64,000 nucleotides of DNA. Source: Sulfitobacter sp. F26204. Its GTDB lineage: Bacteria; Pseudomonadota; Alphaproteobacteria; Rhodobacterales; Rhodobacteraceae. Within the stretch, counting starts at the first letter, position 1. Each line of letters begins with the position of its first letter. Both the position numbers and the translations under genes were made by a program. Location of the stretch: the NCBI RefSeq assembly GCF_026410305.1, contig NZ_JAPMLQ010000009.1:1-64000 (forward strand), written 5' to 3'. Below, in pieces: positions 35,176 to 43,996 of the stretch. The notes under the pieces are model-generated. The model saw only the letters and a program-made list of their open reading frames with translations. It did not search any database and had not been told where the DNA came from.

Positions 35176-36551
35176 GCGACACCGGAAACGCAGACCTCGA
35201 GAAACGCCTCGCTGCTCTAGAACAAGGCAAGGGCGCTGGTTCGCCCCCTGCCCCACGGCGCTCACCGCTGCTCGCTTTGGTCGTCGTCCTCGTGATCGGC
35301 GCGGGCGGTCCACTGCTCTATCTCCTGTCCCAACCCGAGGAAGAGGAAGCCCTTCCCACGGCCACGCCGGACGTGTTCCAGAACGAAGGCGACGGGTTCG
35401 GCGCCATCGAAACCTTGCCCCCGGCCGAGCCCGAGGTTGTGTTCGTCGCACCCGATCCGGTCGAGCCCAATGCCGAGCTTCTGGCGCAACTCGCCGCCCT
35501 TCAGGCTCAAATTGAGGAGTTGCGCAATGCGCCCGAACCCGTCGTCGAGGAAGACACGGCTGCCGCCGAAGCCATCGATGCACTGACCGCCCAAATCGCG
35601 GCTCTGCAATCGGCCTCAGAATCCGCGCAACAGCAGTTTCGCGATGAGCTCACGGCGCGGGATCGCAGCCTTGAGCAGTTGCGCATGGATCTGGAACTGG
35701 CCCAACTCGAGGCCAGCCGACCGCAACCCGCCCCAGCGGGCCCCACGGAGGATGAGCTGCGCGCACGCGAGCAAGAGCGACTGCGCCGCGAGGAAGAAGC
35801 CCGGCGCATGGCCGAGCTGGAGCGCCGCGCCGCGGAGGAACGCGCCTTCCAGGAGCGGCGCATCGCCTCACCAACCATCGCCTTTGGTGGCACGTCCGGA
35901 GCGAATGAAACGGCTTTGACCGAACGCACCTTCGGCGAGGTGACGGATTTCGTGCTGAACGGTGCGTTGCCCTCCACCGTGACACAGGCCGAGGTGATCG
36001 CCAATCCCTCCAACACCATCGTGCAGGGCACCATGATCCAGGCCGTCATGGAAACCGCCCTCGACAGCTCCCTACCCGGCCAGACCCGTGCCGTGGTGTC
36101 CGAGGATGTCTACAGCGTCGATGGCGCGCGCCTCTTGATCCCCCGCGGATCCCGCCTCATCGGGCGCTACCGCGCTGGCGTCGATATCGCGCAGCGCCGC
36201 GTGACGATCGCGTGGGACCGGATCATCCTGCCTGACAACCAGACCGTCCAGATCAGCTCCTTCGGAGGTGATGAACGGGGCCGCTCCGGTGTCACCGGCT
36301 TTGTGGACACACGCTTTGCCGAGCGTTTCGGGTCGGCTGCCCTGATCTCGCTGATCTCGGCCGCGCCAAGTGCCGGCGCCTCCGAGGTCCAGGATGAGAC
36401 TGCCGCCGACGTTCTCGAAGACGTTGGCGATGATCTGGCAGATGCGACGGACAGCGTCATAGGCGATTACCTCTCCATCGGCCCCGTCATCTATGTCGAC
36501 CAGGGCGCCCGTGTCACGGTCATGGTCGACCGCGATCTGGAGATATTCTGA
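35172..36551 (+). CDS. virB10: VirB10-like T4SS core protein
   Basis: The start is the ATG at 35172 overlapping the virB9 stop; the frame is open further upstream but lies inside virB9. The 459 residues contain one N-terminal transmembrane helix (LLALVVVLVIGAGGPLLYLL), a long acidic and coiled-coil spacer rich in Glu and Ala (about residues 100-230), and the C-terminal TrbI/VirB10 domain (PSNTIVQGTMIQAVMETALDSSLPGQTRAVVSEDVYSVDGARLLIPRGSRLIGRY, ...GPVIYVDQGARVTVMVDRDL). It spans the envelope and senses ATPase energy. Confidence 0.92.
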   Translation: MSDTGNADLEKRLAALEQGKGAGSPPAPRRSPLLALVVVLVIGAGGPLLYLLSQPEEEEALPTATPDVFQNEGDGFGAIETLPPAEPEVVFVAPDPVEPNAELLAQLAALQAQIEELRNAPEPVVEEDTAAAEAIDALTAQIAALQSASESAQQQFRDELTARDRSLEQLRMDLELAQLEASRPQPAPAGPTEDELRAREQERLRREEEARRMAELERRAAEERAFQERRIASPTIAFGGTSGANETALTERTFGEVTDFVLNGALPSTVTQAEVIANPSNTIVQGTMIQAVMETALDSSLPGQTRAVVSEDVYSVDGARLLIPRGSRLIGRYRAGVDIAQRRVTIAWDRIILPDNQTVQISSFGGDERGRSGVTGFVDTRFAERFGSAALISLISAAPSAGASEVQDETAADVLEDVGDDLADATDSVIGDYLSIGPVIYVDQGARVTVMVDRDLEIF

Positions 36552-36555
36552 GCCC

Positions 36556-37542
36556 ATGTCGCTGAGCTATCTCGAAACCTCCCTCGACAGGATCGACGCC
36601 GCCGCCCGCGACGATGTCATCGAGATCTGCATCAACCCTGATGGCACCTGCTGGGGCGAATTCCAGGGCGATCACTTCATGAGAAGACTGGACCAGAAGC
36701 TGACCGCAACAGAGGTCAAAGATCTCGGCAACCAGATCGCCTCCTCCGCCAACACCACCATGAGCAAGGACCGCCCGATCGTCTCGGTCTCGATCACCTA
36801 CAAGGGCCGACCGATCCGAGCGCAGGTGATCACACCACCCGCGGTGCTAACGGCCATGTCGATCAGCCTTCGGTTCTTTTCGAGCCTGCTGCTCGAAGGA
36901 ATCGCGCTGGATTTCCTATATGGCAAGGAGCGCAAACTCGAAGAACTCCGCCTCGAGAAAACCCGGGAACTGCGCGAGGTAGTGACCGCTGGCGTCATCA
37001 ACGATGCGCTGGCCTTCTGCGTCGACAACAAGCTCAACATGATCGTCTCCGGCGGCACCTCCACTGGCAAGACCGTGGCTGCGCGCAAGATCCTCTCGCA
37101 TGTTCCAGCCGATGAACGGATCGTCACCATCGAGGAAGCGGCCGAGCTTCTGCCGACCCAGCCAAATGCCGTCACCCTCATCGCCAATCGCGACGCGGAA
37201 TTCCAGACCGCCGATGTGCTGCTCACCGCTACCCTGCGCATGCGCCCCGACCGGATCATCCTCGGCGAGGTGCGTGGCAAGGAAGCGATGACTTTCCTTG
37301 AAGCCATCAACACGGGCCATGGCGGATCTATGACCACGCTTCACGCCGAAACCCCGCAATTGGCCGTGCAACGCCTGGCCATCGCGGCGCTCAAGACCGA
37401 TATCCCGATGACCTATGCCGACATGATCCAGTACATCGAAAATTCCATCGATGTGATCATCCAGGCCGGTCGCCACGATGGCCGGCGCGGCATCACCGAA
37501 TTTTACCTCCTCGGCGCGGACCAGATCGGAGCTTCCCAATGA
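36556..37542 (+). CDS. virB11: VirB11-like T4SS ATPase
   Basis: The start is the ATG at 36556 (MSLSYLETSL), 4 bases after virB10. The 328-residue hexameric secretion ATPase has Walker A SGGTSTGKTVAARK, the Asp box IVTIEEAAELL, Walker B region RPDRIILGEVRGKEAMTFLEAINTGHGGSMTTLHAE and the His box. It regulates switching between pilus building and substrate transfer. Length is normal for the family. Confidence 0.92.
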   Translation: MSLSYLETSLDRIDAAARDDVIEICINPDGTCWGEFQGDHFMRRLDQKLTATEVKDLGNQIASSANTTMSKDRPIVSVSITYKGRPIRAQVITPPAVLTAMSISLRFFSSLLLEGIALDFLYGKERKLEELRLEKTRELREVVTAGVINDALAFCVDNKLNMIVSGGTSTGKTVAARKILSHVPADERIVTIEEAAELLPTQPNAVTLIANRDAEFQTADVLLTATLRMRPDRIILGEVRGKEAMTFLEAINTGHGGSMTTLHAETPQLAVQRLAIAALKTDIPMTYADMIQYIENSIDVIIQAGRHDGRRGITEFYLLGADQIGASQ

Positions 37543-37733
37543 AGACCTTTGAATACGATATCTTGTCCTTTCCCATGACCCGTAAGACCAGCCTTGCCGA
37601 CATGCAGGCCAGCCTGAATGCCAAAGGTGCAGAAGGCTGGGAGGTCGTCTCGATCAGCTCCTCAGAATTCGCCAACGTGGGACACACAGTCTTCCTGAAG
37701 CGTGAGACCACACCCGCCGGAGCGACAGCATGA
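37539..37733 (+). CDS. DUF4177-like small protein
   Basis: This 64-residue cytoplasmic protein overlaps the virB11 stop (ATGA). The pattern MKTFEYDILSF...LQ..LNAKGAEGWEVVSISSS...FLKRE is that of DUF4177 proteins, a small alpha/beta fold of unknown function. Its translational coupling to virB11 and the next gene shows it belongs to the T4SS operon. Confidence 0.65.
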   Translation: MKTFEYDILSFPMTRKTSLADMQASLNAKGAEGWEVVSISSSEFANVGHTVFLKRETTPAGATA

Positions 37734-38143
37734 GGCAGGCGGGCTGTACCCTCGTAGTGACTGCGCTGGTTCTGGGCCTGACGTCGGCACCCGGCTTCGC
37801 TGAGCGCAATCTCGTGCCGACCCTCGAGCGCAGTTTCGACGTCTGTCCAGACCGGCCCGCTGAACCCGTGTGGATTCAGGAGATCCCCCAGCGCCAAGCC
37901 TATCAGCGCGTGCTGGTCCAGGACATCTACCGCGCCCAGAATCTCGAGCGCATCGTCGAGATCGGCAACTGCGACTGCGCGACCCGGTTCCCATCGTGGG
38001 ATGCGGCAGAGGCGGTGTTTCGTGAGCTCTACGCCAGTGATGAACGCTGGGAAATGCTGGAAGCTTCGGACGCCTACAATCGGCGCGCTAACGCTGCCCG
38101 CCCTGCCGCCAAGGCCATCTGCGAAGCCGCGGGCAATTGGTAA
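37730..38143 (+). CDS. Hypothetical exported T4SS-associated protein
   Basis: This 137-residue protein has a signal peptide (cleavage after GFAE, ~residue 24) and a mature domain with three Cys (FDVCPDRPAEP, GNCDCATRFPSWDAAEAVFRELY) and a helical tail. No domain is recognised. It overlaps the preceding small gene by 4 bases and precedes virB6, the place where VirB6-associated lipoproteins or entry-exclusion (Eex) proteins are often found; an accessory periplasmic role is inferred. Confidence 0.7.
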   Translation: MRQAGCTLVVTALVLGLTSAPGFAERNLVPTLERSFDVCPDRPAEPVWIQEIPQRQAYQRVLVQDIYRAQNLERIVEIGNCDCATRFPSWDAAEAVFRELYASDERWEMLEASDAYNRRANAARPAAKAICEAAGNW

Positions 38144-38155
38144 GGCGGGGCCCTG

Positions 38156-39232
38156 ATGAGCGTCGTCACCTACTTCGTTGAAACCTCCCAGGGCTATCTC
38201 GACACTGCGGCGGAAACTCAGTTCGGGTCCGTCACCGCGACAGTCGGCACGCTTCTGGTGCTGGGAACAACGCTCGTGGTGATCCTCGTCTTCCTGAACA
38301 TGATCTACCAGTACAAGGCGATGGACGGGCGCACGGCATTCTGGCTCGCAGTCAAGATCGGACTGATCGGGATATTCGCGACCAACTGGGTCCAGTTCAA
38401 CGCGCTCTCCTCCGCCATCCTTGCCGGCATCGACAGCATTGCGGGTGCGCTTGTCGCCTCGGTCGGTGGCGGTACCCCAGGTCCCTCCGGTACTTTCGCC
38501 GAAGAGTTTGACAGACTGATCGCGGAGTTGGGGGACTACTTGAACGCCGCTGGTTCCGAGTTGAACTGGATGGCCGGCGCCATGCTCGATATTGTCGGGG
38601 TCCTGTTACTCTCGATACTTGGCGGGCTCGCCGCCTTCATCCTAGTTGCCTCGCGCCTGATGATCGCGCTTCTGATCGGGATCGCACCGGTTATGATATT
38701 CCTGACCCTCTTCGAAGTGACCAAGGATTATTTCGCGCGCTGGCTGTCTGCGCTGGTTTCCTTTGCGCTCTATCCCATCGTCGTCGCAGGTGTGTTCGCA
38801 ACGATCACCGGTGTTTCTTCCGCGCTCATTGGCGAACTTGGTGACCCGGAAGGCGCGTCAAATATCGGCGCGCTCATCCCATTCTTCATGATGGTCCTCA
38901 TGGCCAAGGGCTTCATCATTGCCACGCCCTTCATCGTCCGCGCGATCTCCGGAAACATCATGATGCCCGCCCTCTCCGGTGGTCTCGGCGGTGGCTACAG
39001 CTTTGCCCGCGCCGCAATGGGCAGCCAGCAGGCCTACAATCGCTATCTGATCGGCGGGGCAAGTGGCGCAGAATACGCCGCCCTCAGGGCGCGGCAGTTC
39101 TTCGGCGTGCAGCAGATGCCCGTGAGACAAGGCATGGGGCAGACGGGTTCCGCAGTAGGCACAGGATCCGCTGACTCGGGGTCAAAAATGCTGGCGCAGC
39201 TGGCGAGACTGGGTCGACTTGGACGACGGTGA
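38156..39232 (+). CDS. virB6: VirB6-like T4SS inner-membrane channel protein
   Basis: This 358-residue polytopic protein has an N-terminal periplasmic part, then at least five hydrophobic segments (VTATVGTLLVLGTTLVVILVFLNMIYQ, WLAVKIGLIGIFATNWVQF, MLDIVGVLLLSILGGLAAFILVASRLMIALLIGIAPVMIFLTLF, WLSALVSFALYPIVVAGVF), matching TrbL/VirB6. A Gly- and Ser-rich tail follows. It is the last gene of the T4SS operon; the next genes are on the other strand. Confidence 0.9.
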   Translation: MSVVTYFVETSQGYLDTAAETQFGSVTATVGTLLVLGTTLVVILVFLNMIYQYKAMDGRTAFWLAVKIGLIGIFATNWVQFNALSSAILAGIDSIAGALVASVGGGTPGPSGTFAEEFDRLIAELGDYLNAAGSELNWMAGAMLDIVGVLLLSILGGLAAFILVASRLMIALLIGIAPVMIFLTLFEVTKDYFARWLSALVSFALYPIVVAGVFATITGVSSALIGELGDPEGASNIGALIPFFMMVLMAKGFIIATPFIVRAISGNIMMPALSGGLGGGYSFARAAMGSQQAYNRYLIGGASGAEYAALRARQFFGVQQMPVRQGMGQTGSAVGTGSADSGSKMLAQLARLGRLGRR

Positions 39233-39275
39233 CGGCCCTTAGCCGACGGTCGCTCACCTTGGTCGTCAATGTCCG

Positions 39276-40949
39276 CTAAATGGTTGCAAGCAAAGCATCA
39301 ACAAACTCTGACCTGACCGCGAGGAAGGGGATTGTCCGGTCGTCGTCGTTTGGCCCCCTAACGATTACGCCGACAACTTTTCCAGAGAATAGCACGGGAC
39401 CACCACTCATTCCCTCGTAAGTTCCCGACAACAAGGCGATCACGTTATCGGATGTGGCGGGCGTGCCGTCAAAGGTCTGCCGCGAGAAACCTGTCACTTC
39501 GGTGTCGCGGATCGTCAGAGACGTGCTGTCCAGATTGGAAGGATAGCCCGCAGCCTGCACCGCAGAGCGGATGCCCAGCGCTCCAGCTTCGGCTGTCGAG
39601 GCCATTTGCAGCGTGGCTGCTGGATTGAATGCGGGCATTGGAGTTCTTAACCGAATGAGCGCAAGGTCGTTGTGTTCGTCGCGGGCTACTTCGTCCGCTT
39701 CCATTGCGAATGCCGGGCTTTGTCGCGGAAAGATGCGCAGATTTGGTCCAAGGCAATGCGCGCAGGTCGCAAACAGGTTCTCGGCTACGGCGAAACAAGT
39801 GCCCACTGATCCGCCATCTGTGTCATTTTCGAGATACCAAACGGCTGCGTTTAGAACCTCGCTATCCTCGACCAATGGAATCGAAAATTGTCCGCCCGAG
39901 GACAATGCGTTGAACCTCGCGGCAAGGCCGCGGAAGACCTGGTCAGTGGATCCCTTCACCTGCCGAATAAACTCTATTTTCCCTCGGAGCACCCATTCGA
40001 AGTTCGTAGCTTCCCGCTCCGGCAACCGGCCTCTATCTGGGCGCTTATCGTTGAAGTGGCGTGCCGATGCCGCAGCATAGCCATTAAACTCCCAGTCATG
40101 AAGCATCGCCCTGACATCGCGAACAAATTTGCGCTTAACGTTAACTTTCTCATTCACAACCAGACCGGTGACTTCCTGTTGAAAGGCGGCGCCCAGCAGT
40201 CGTGTCTTTGCGTGGTTAATTCTAAATCCGTTGTCCTCAATCATCTGCTGAAAGGTGTCGGATAGAATGAAGTCATCGTGGCTGTCGGGGTTTGCAAAAC
40301 GTCCGATTGGCGCCGGAAAGGTCCTGCGATTGGAGGAGATTGTGATGTCATCGGCATATCGCGTGTAGGTGCATCCAAGTTGCCTGCAAAATCGAGCCAA
40401 CTCAGCATCGAGTTTGTCTGAAACGATGTTTGCAAGTATTGGCGACAGTGCGGCGCCAGGCATCAGGACATGGGTTGTTCGAAGACTGCCTTCGACCTCC
40501 TTTTCTGTTTGAAAGCAAGCGATGTGCGCGATGAACTGGGCAATCTCTTCTGGATAGTCATAAGGCGGGGCCATCAAACGCCCGCGAATGCGACCGAAGT
40601 GAATGGTCTCGAAGTAGTCTTCAAGGTCAATGTTGAGCACCCAGCGCTTACCGACGTGTTGTCGAGCATTGCTCACTATGCTGCGTTGATGCCCGCCGAC
40701 AAAACCGTGGACGTGGGCGCGAGGACGATAGTCGCTTTCCAGAAGGCGCAGGATGTCACGCTGCAACCCGAGAAGCGCAATACGCGGTGCGCAAATACGC
40801 CGTGTCCCACCACTTTTCTTCGGTATGGTGAATTCTTTGTATCGCGCACCTGGAGCAAGTCCGTAAGCGATGTAGACAAATCTCTTCCGATAATTCCGGC
40901 GAAGCGCAAAGGCGATTTGTCTAAGGTTGGCAAAGGGCTTTAACGACAT
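39276..40949 (-). CDS. Retron-type reverse transcriptase fused to a trypsin-like serine protease
   Basis: This 557-residue protein has two domains. Residues 1-~320 form a reverse transcriptase with retron hallmarks: the region-X NAxxH motif (N94-H98, SNARQHV), the catalytic YADD (198-201), D107 in NIDLEDYF and the VTG triplet (260-262). Residues ~370-557 form a chymotrypsin-fold protease with an intact triad: H398 (FATCAHC), D428 (HNDLALIRL) and S515 (GMSGGPVL). Retrons are antiphage systems in which RT-made msDNA restrains an effector; here the effector would be the fused protease. A structured non-coding leader precedes it, and a RloC-like gene lies upstream on the same strand. No signal peptide is seen, so it should act in the cytoplasm. 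Confidence 0.9.
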   Translation of the reverse strand: MSLKPFANLRQIAFALRRNYRKRFVYIAYGLAPGARYKEFTIPKKSGGTRRICAPRIALLGLQRDILRLLESDYRPRAHVHGFVGGHQRSIVSNARQHVGKRWVLNIDLEDYFETIHFGRIRGRLMAPPYDYPEEIAQFIAHIACFQTEKEVEGSLRTTHVLMPGAALSPILANIVSDKLDAELARFCRQLGCTYTRYADDITISSNRRTFPAPIGRFANPDSHDDFILSDTFQQMIEDNGFRINHAKTRLLGAAFQQEVTGLVVNEKVNVKRKFVRDVRAMLHDWEFNGYAAASARHFNDKRPDRGRLPEREATNFEWVLRGKIEFIRQVKGSTDQVFRGLAARFNALSSGGQFSIPLVEDSEVLNAAVWYLENDTDGGSVGTCFAVAENLFATCAHCLGPNLRIFPRQSPAFAMEADEVARDEHNDLALIRLRTPMPAFNPAATLQMASTAEAGALGIRSAVQAAGYPSNLDSTSLTIRDTEVTGFSRQTFDGTPATSDNVIALLSGTYEGMSGGPVLFSGKVVGVIVRGPNDDDRTIPFLAVRSEFVDALLATI

Positions 40950-40991
40950 GGGTGCATCAACGACCTACAATCTCGCATTCCCAACATCGCG

Positions 40992-41242
40992 GGAATTTCG
41001 CAATTCCGTAACAGCATGTAGCGGGGCGAGTTGAAAGTAACCTTCTCGCAGGTGTCGCAGGTAACACAACACTTGGTTGATTGCAGGCCGCTGATGCTCG
41101 GTCACGTGTATCTTGATCTTTGAGTGGAGGCAACGGTGGCAGAGTGTCGGTTGCTTCCATTGCAGTCATTCGGAGTGCAGCGAATGGCTGCTTCCCGTCC
41201 CGACCACGACCAAGTCGTTTCCGGCCCTTTGCTGCCATTCGC
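40992..41242 (-). ncRNA. Candidate retron msr-msd RNA
   Basis: The 432-base gap directly upstream of the RT gene has no coding frame but much pairing potential. In transcription order (right to left) it holds: a 12-bp inverted repeat 41231-41242/41180-41191 (11 of 12 pair); a hairpin 41162-41171/41182-41191 (10 bp, one wobble) that competes with it; a hairpin 41126-41134/41150-41158 (9 bp, one wobble, 15-nt loop); a longer arm AGCAT-AGCGG / CCGCT-ATGCT at 41088-41098/41013-41024, possibly the msd stem; and a perfect GGAATT/AATTCC hairpin at 40992-41007. Short msr-like hairpins followed by a long arm just before the RT is the retron plan. The outer a1/a2 pairing was not found by eye. Confidence 0.5.
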
Positions 41243-41381
41243 GCTCCGTTCTAAATCGTGCATCTTCACAACTGTTTCGTGCCATACATTTAGGCGGCAT
41301 GATTACAGGCGCTCGTCCCGACCTGAGTGCGCGATAAACAGGACGACAACAATCGCCGGCTGACTGATTGCTTTCGCAACT

Positions 41382-43706
41382 TTATGCGCGCGCAGCTTTC
41401 TTGATAAGCTCCAGTTGGCCGACCGCATAGCGCTCCACAACAACCAATGTTTCCCTGCAGGCGAGAACCAGATCATCAGGCGGCGGCGCCTCGTCATAGT
41501 AGGTACCGTGGCATAGGGAGTTGATCAGGACACTCTTGAGAGTCATGCCCTCCTCGCCCGCAAGATGCTTGACGAAATCTGTCAGGCTGTCGGACTTGTC
41601 CGGCCTGCAGAAGCGGCCAATTGCCTCCAGCACCGAGCGGACTGAATTTGCGGTCCTATGATCAGGGTCTTTGCCGTTCGCCACCTCGTGGATGTCCACC
41701 AATTGCTCCTGGAAGGGGGCGATGTACTTGTTCAGGCGTGCAAGACTGTGGCTCTTGCCGTCGGTGTGAAGTACAAACGCTGCATTATCATCGACCACAC
41801 GGTTCGTAAGCGAGATATTGAAGAAATAGCTGCTGTGGGTGAGCAAGAGTAATTCCGGCCTCCAGCACTTTTTGCCATCAATCTTTCCTGGATTTATCGA
41901 AATCTCACCCTGATCCGAAATGTTCAGGTTCTTGAGAGTTTGCGCAATTGCGAAAACAAAATCATAAGACATTGACGTAATCGGATCGTCAAAGACGAGA
42001 AACAGCTTCTTATAATCACTACCTGTTGCTACCTTCTTGTGCGTGCATGCAATGAAATAGCAGAAAGAAATTGCTGTCTTCTCGCCGTCACTCAACGTCC
42101 GATGCGGCCCACGAGCCATTTCCTGTTGGCCGCGCTTCAGCACAAACCTGGTCTTGTCGAAAACGTATTTGTCGGCGAAGAACTCTTTCAGGAGCAATTC
42201 AAAGGTCTCGGCAACACGATCCCGTGCTTGTGCCGACGGACTTGCCTTTTCCAGCTCACCTAAAGCGTTCTGCTTCAAGACAACATCGGCATGAAGTCCC
42301 CGCAGGTTTTCGATGTCGGGCCAATTGCCGATAGCGAATTCGCGCTCAAACACCGCGCAGGCCTTGCGTTGTAGAATCTTGCGCTCTTCATCAGCTTTCT
42401 CGACAGCTAAATTCAGCGCTTCCGCTTTCTCGTTGTTCTCGCCGATGGCCTTGTTGATCGCCGCGATACAAGCGGACAGGTTCTCGGCAGGAAGCGCAGC
42501 CGCGGTTCCAAGTGCTGAGGCCTTCTGTTCGATCACTGACTTTATAGCCGTGATCGCTTCCCGCACGCTCTTCAGCGCATCCGCGCCGTCGCTGACTTCT
42601 GTATCCTTTTTCGATGGCACATGACGCTTAAGCGCGTCATAGCGGGACTTCTGCCTTGCAAGCTGGGTTGCCGTCGGATCCAGCTGCGCTTCCTTTTGTC
42701 TGAGCTTTCGAAAGAAGTCCCTCAATTCCGCTTTGTGTTTCTCTTCTTCGTCTTCAAAATATTCAATGTAGGCATCAATCACCGCCTTAGGATCAGGGTC
42801 CGTGATACCCTGTTCGCAGAAGGGGCATACGGTCCGGTGCTCATCTCGAATGATCTTTGCGCCTTCCTCGTAAAAGCCGTGATGCGCATCGATCTTCTTC
42901 TTGATTGCGTCGGAGACACTTGATGGGGAGGTCGGGCGCTCAAGCGAAACAGCAAGGGCGTCGAGATCGACATCATTGGTTGCAATGGGTTCAATTTGCC
43001 CAGGATAGGCAGGTTCTGCAGGTATTGCCTTGAGGCTATCGAGGTCCCTGATGATGTCGGTGAGAGATTGCTTCGGCGCTTCTGGCTTCTCTTGAAAGGT
43101 CTCCAGAAGCTTTTCCAGAGAAAGAGCCTTGTACTCTTTCAGTTGTTTGTTGATGCCTGCCTTCTCGTGCAGCTCGGATTCTTTCGCGGCGGTAAATTTG
43201 CCGTCAAGCGTATTGTATGCCTCGGAAGCCTTCGCCCTTGCTTCTTCCAGCACCTTCTTCGCATCATCGAGCTTGATGTTTTCGCTATCGACGGCGATCT
43301 GGTTTTCAATCTCGCCATCCAGTTCGTATTTTCGTTCCCGCAACTCTTCTTGCACGAAATCCTCGGAGAACACGTGGAAGATTGTGTCATTGACCGTTGC
43401 TGTGACCGCATCTCCAGCCTTTTGAAGGTCGAGAGTTCCCATTGCCGTCGTACCGCGAGAAAACGCAAACGAGCCGGAGCCATCGGTGGATTCGTCAGAA
43501 ACAAGGTTGAGAGCGGCGCCTGACACATCTTCCTGCTGGCCGTACAGATCAAGATACCGGAAGGCGCGCGACAGGAAGGACTTGCCGATACCGTTTCGCG
43601 CGAAAACCAGGTTTTGATTGCTCTTCGTCAACTCTCCATCGAGAGTGAAGACGGGTCCGAGATATCGGGCGGACACGGAAAATTTTGGTTTTGGTACTGT
43701 ATTCAT
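41382..43706 (-). CDS. RloC-like ATPase with zinc hook and anticodon-nuclease-type triad (AAA_13)
   Basis: This 774-residue SMC-like protein has Walker A FARNGIGKSF (35-44), long coiled-coil segments (~140-220 and ~300-480), a CPFC zinc-hook motif at 294-297, the ABC signature TLSDGEKTAISFCYF and Walker B LFLVFDDPITSM. The C-terminal part carries R690-xxx-E694 (VRSVLEAIGRF) and H733 (INSLCHG), the Arg-Glu-His arrangement of the PrrC/RloC tRNA anticodon nucleases. RloC proteins, unlike PrrC, have exactly this zinc hook. The likely role is a DNA-damage- or phage-triggered tRNA-cutting abortive-infection system. It is 432 bases upstream of the retron RT on the same strand; whether the two work together is unknown. 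Confidence 0.85.
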   Translation of the reverse strand: MNTVPKPKFSVSARYLGPVFTLDGELTKSNQNLVFARNGIGKSFLSRAFRYLDLYGQQEDVSGAALNLVSDESTDGSGSFAFSRGTTAMGTLDLQKAGDAVTATVNDTIFHVFSEDFVQEELRERKYELDGEIENQIAVDSENIKLDDAKKVLEEARAKASEAYNTLDGKFTAAKESELHEKAGINKQLKEYKALSLEKLLETFQEKPEAPKQSLTDIIRDLDSLKAIPAEPAYPGQIEPIATNDVDLDALAVSLERPTSPSSVSDAIKKKIDAHHGFYEEGAKIIRDEHRTVCPFCEQGITDPDPKAVIDAYIEYFEDEEEKHKAELRDFFRKLRQKEAQLDPTATQLARQKSRYDALKRHVPSKKDTEVSDGADALKSVREAITAIKSVIEQKASALGTAAALPAENLSACIAAINKAIGENNEKAEALNLAVEKADEERKILQRKACAVFEREFAIGNWPDIENLRGLHADVVLKQNALGELEKASPSAQARDRVAETFELLLKEFFADKYVFDKTRFVLKRGQQEMARGPHRTLSDGEKTAISFCYFIACTHKKVATGSDYKKLFLVFDDPITSMSYDFVFAIAQTLKNLNISDQGEISINPGKIDGKKCWRPELLLLTHSSYFFNISLTNRVVDDNAAFVLHTDGKSHSLARLNKYIAPFQEQLVDIHEVANGKDPDHRTANSVRSVLEAIGRFCRPDKSDSLTDFVKHLAGEEGMTLKSVLINSLCHGTYYDEAPPPDDLVLACRETLVVVERYAVGQLELIKKAARA

Positions 43707-43996
43707 TTTTCAAATCCATCAAATCAAGAAAACTCGAACCCTTGTGTCCAGCTTCAATATCCTTCGGCTCAAGCGCCGATGGATTGGCGCTCACTCGTGA
43801 TTGGTGCCTGCGGGCAGCCGTAAGTCAATATCATCTGGCACAATGCTGAACCCCCTAGCCATGGCTCTGCCGAACTCGATTGTTGGCCAATGACGTGTCT
43901 CGAGCTTCCATTTTCTTACTCGCAAACGGATGTTTTCGCACGTACACTGAGCGTTAGCATCCCGCCCTCTATGACCTTCAGACCATGCCCACCGCC

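Noticed and set aside
39276..40949. Diversity-generating retroelement or group II intron RT
   Set aside because: No variable-repeat/template-repeat pair or intron domain is present nearby, and the NAxxH and VTG motifs are retron-specific.
40950..41381. A perfect a1/a2 pairing for the retron RNA
   Set aside because: The direct repeats found (TTTCGCAA at 40996-41003 and 41372-41379; CGTCCCGACC at 41196-41205 and 41314-41323) are in the same orientation and cannot pair as a1/a2.
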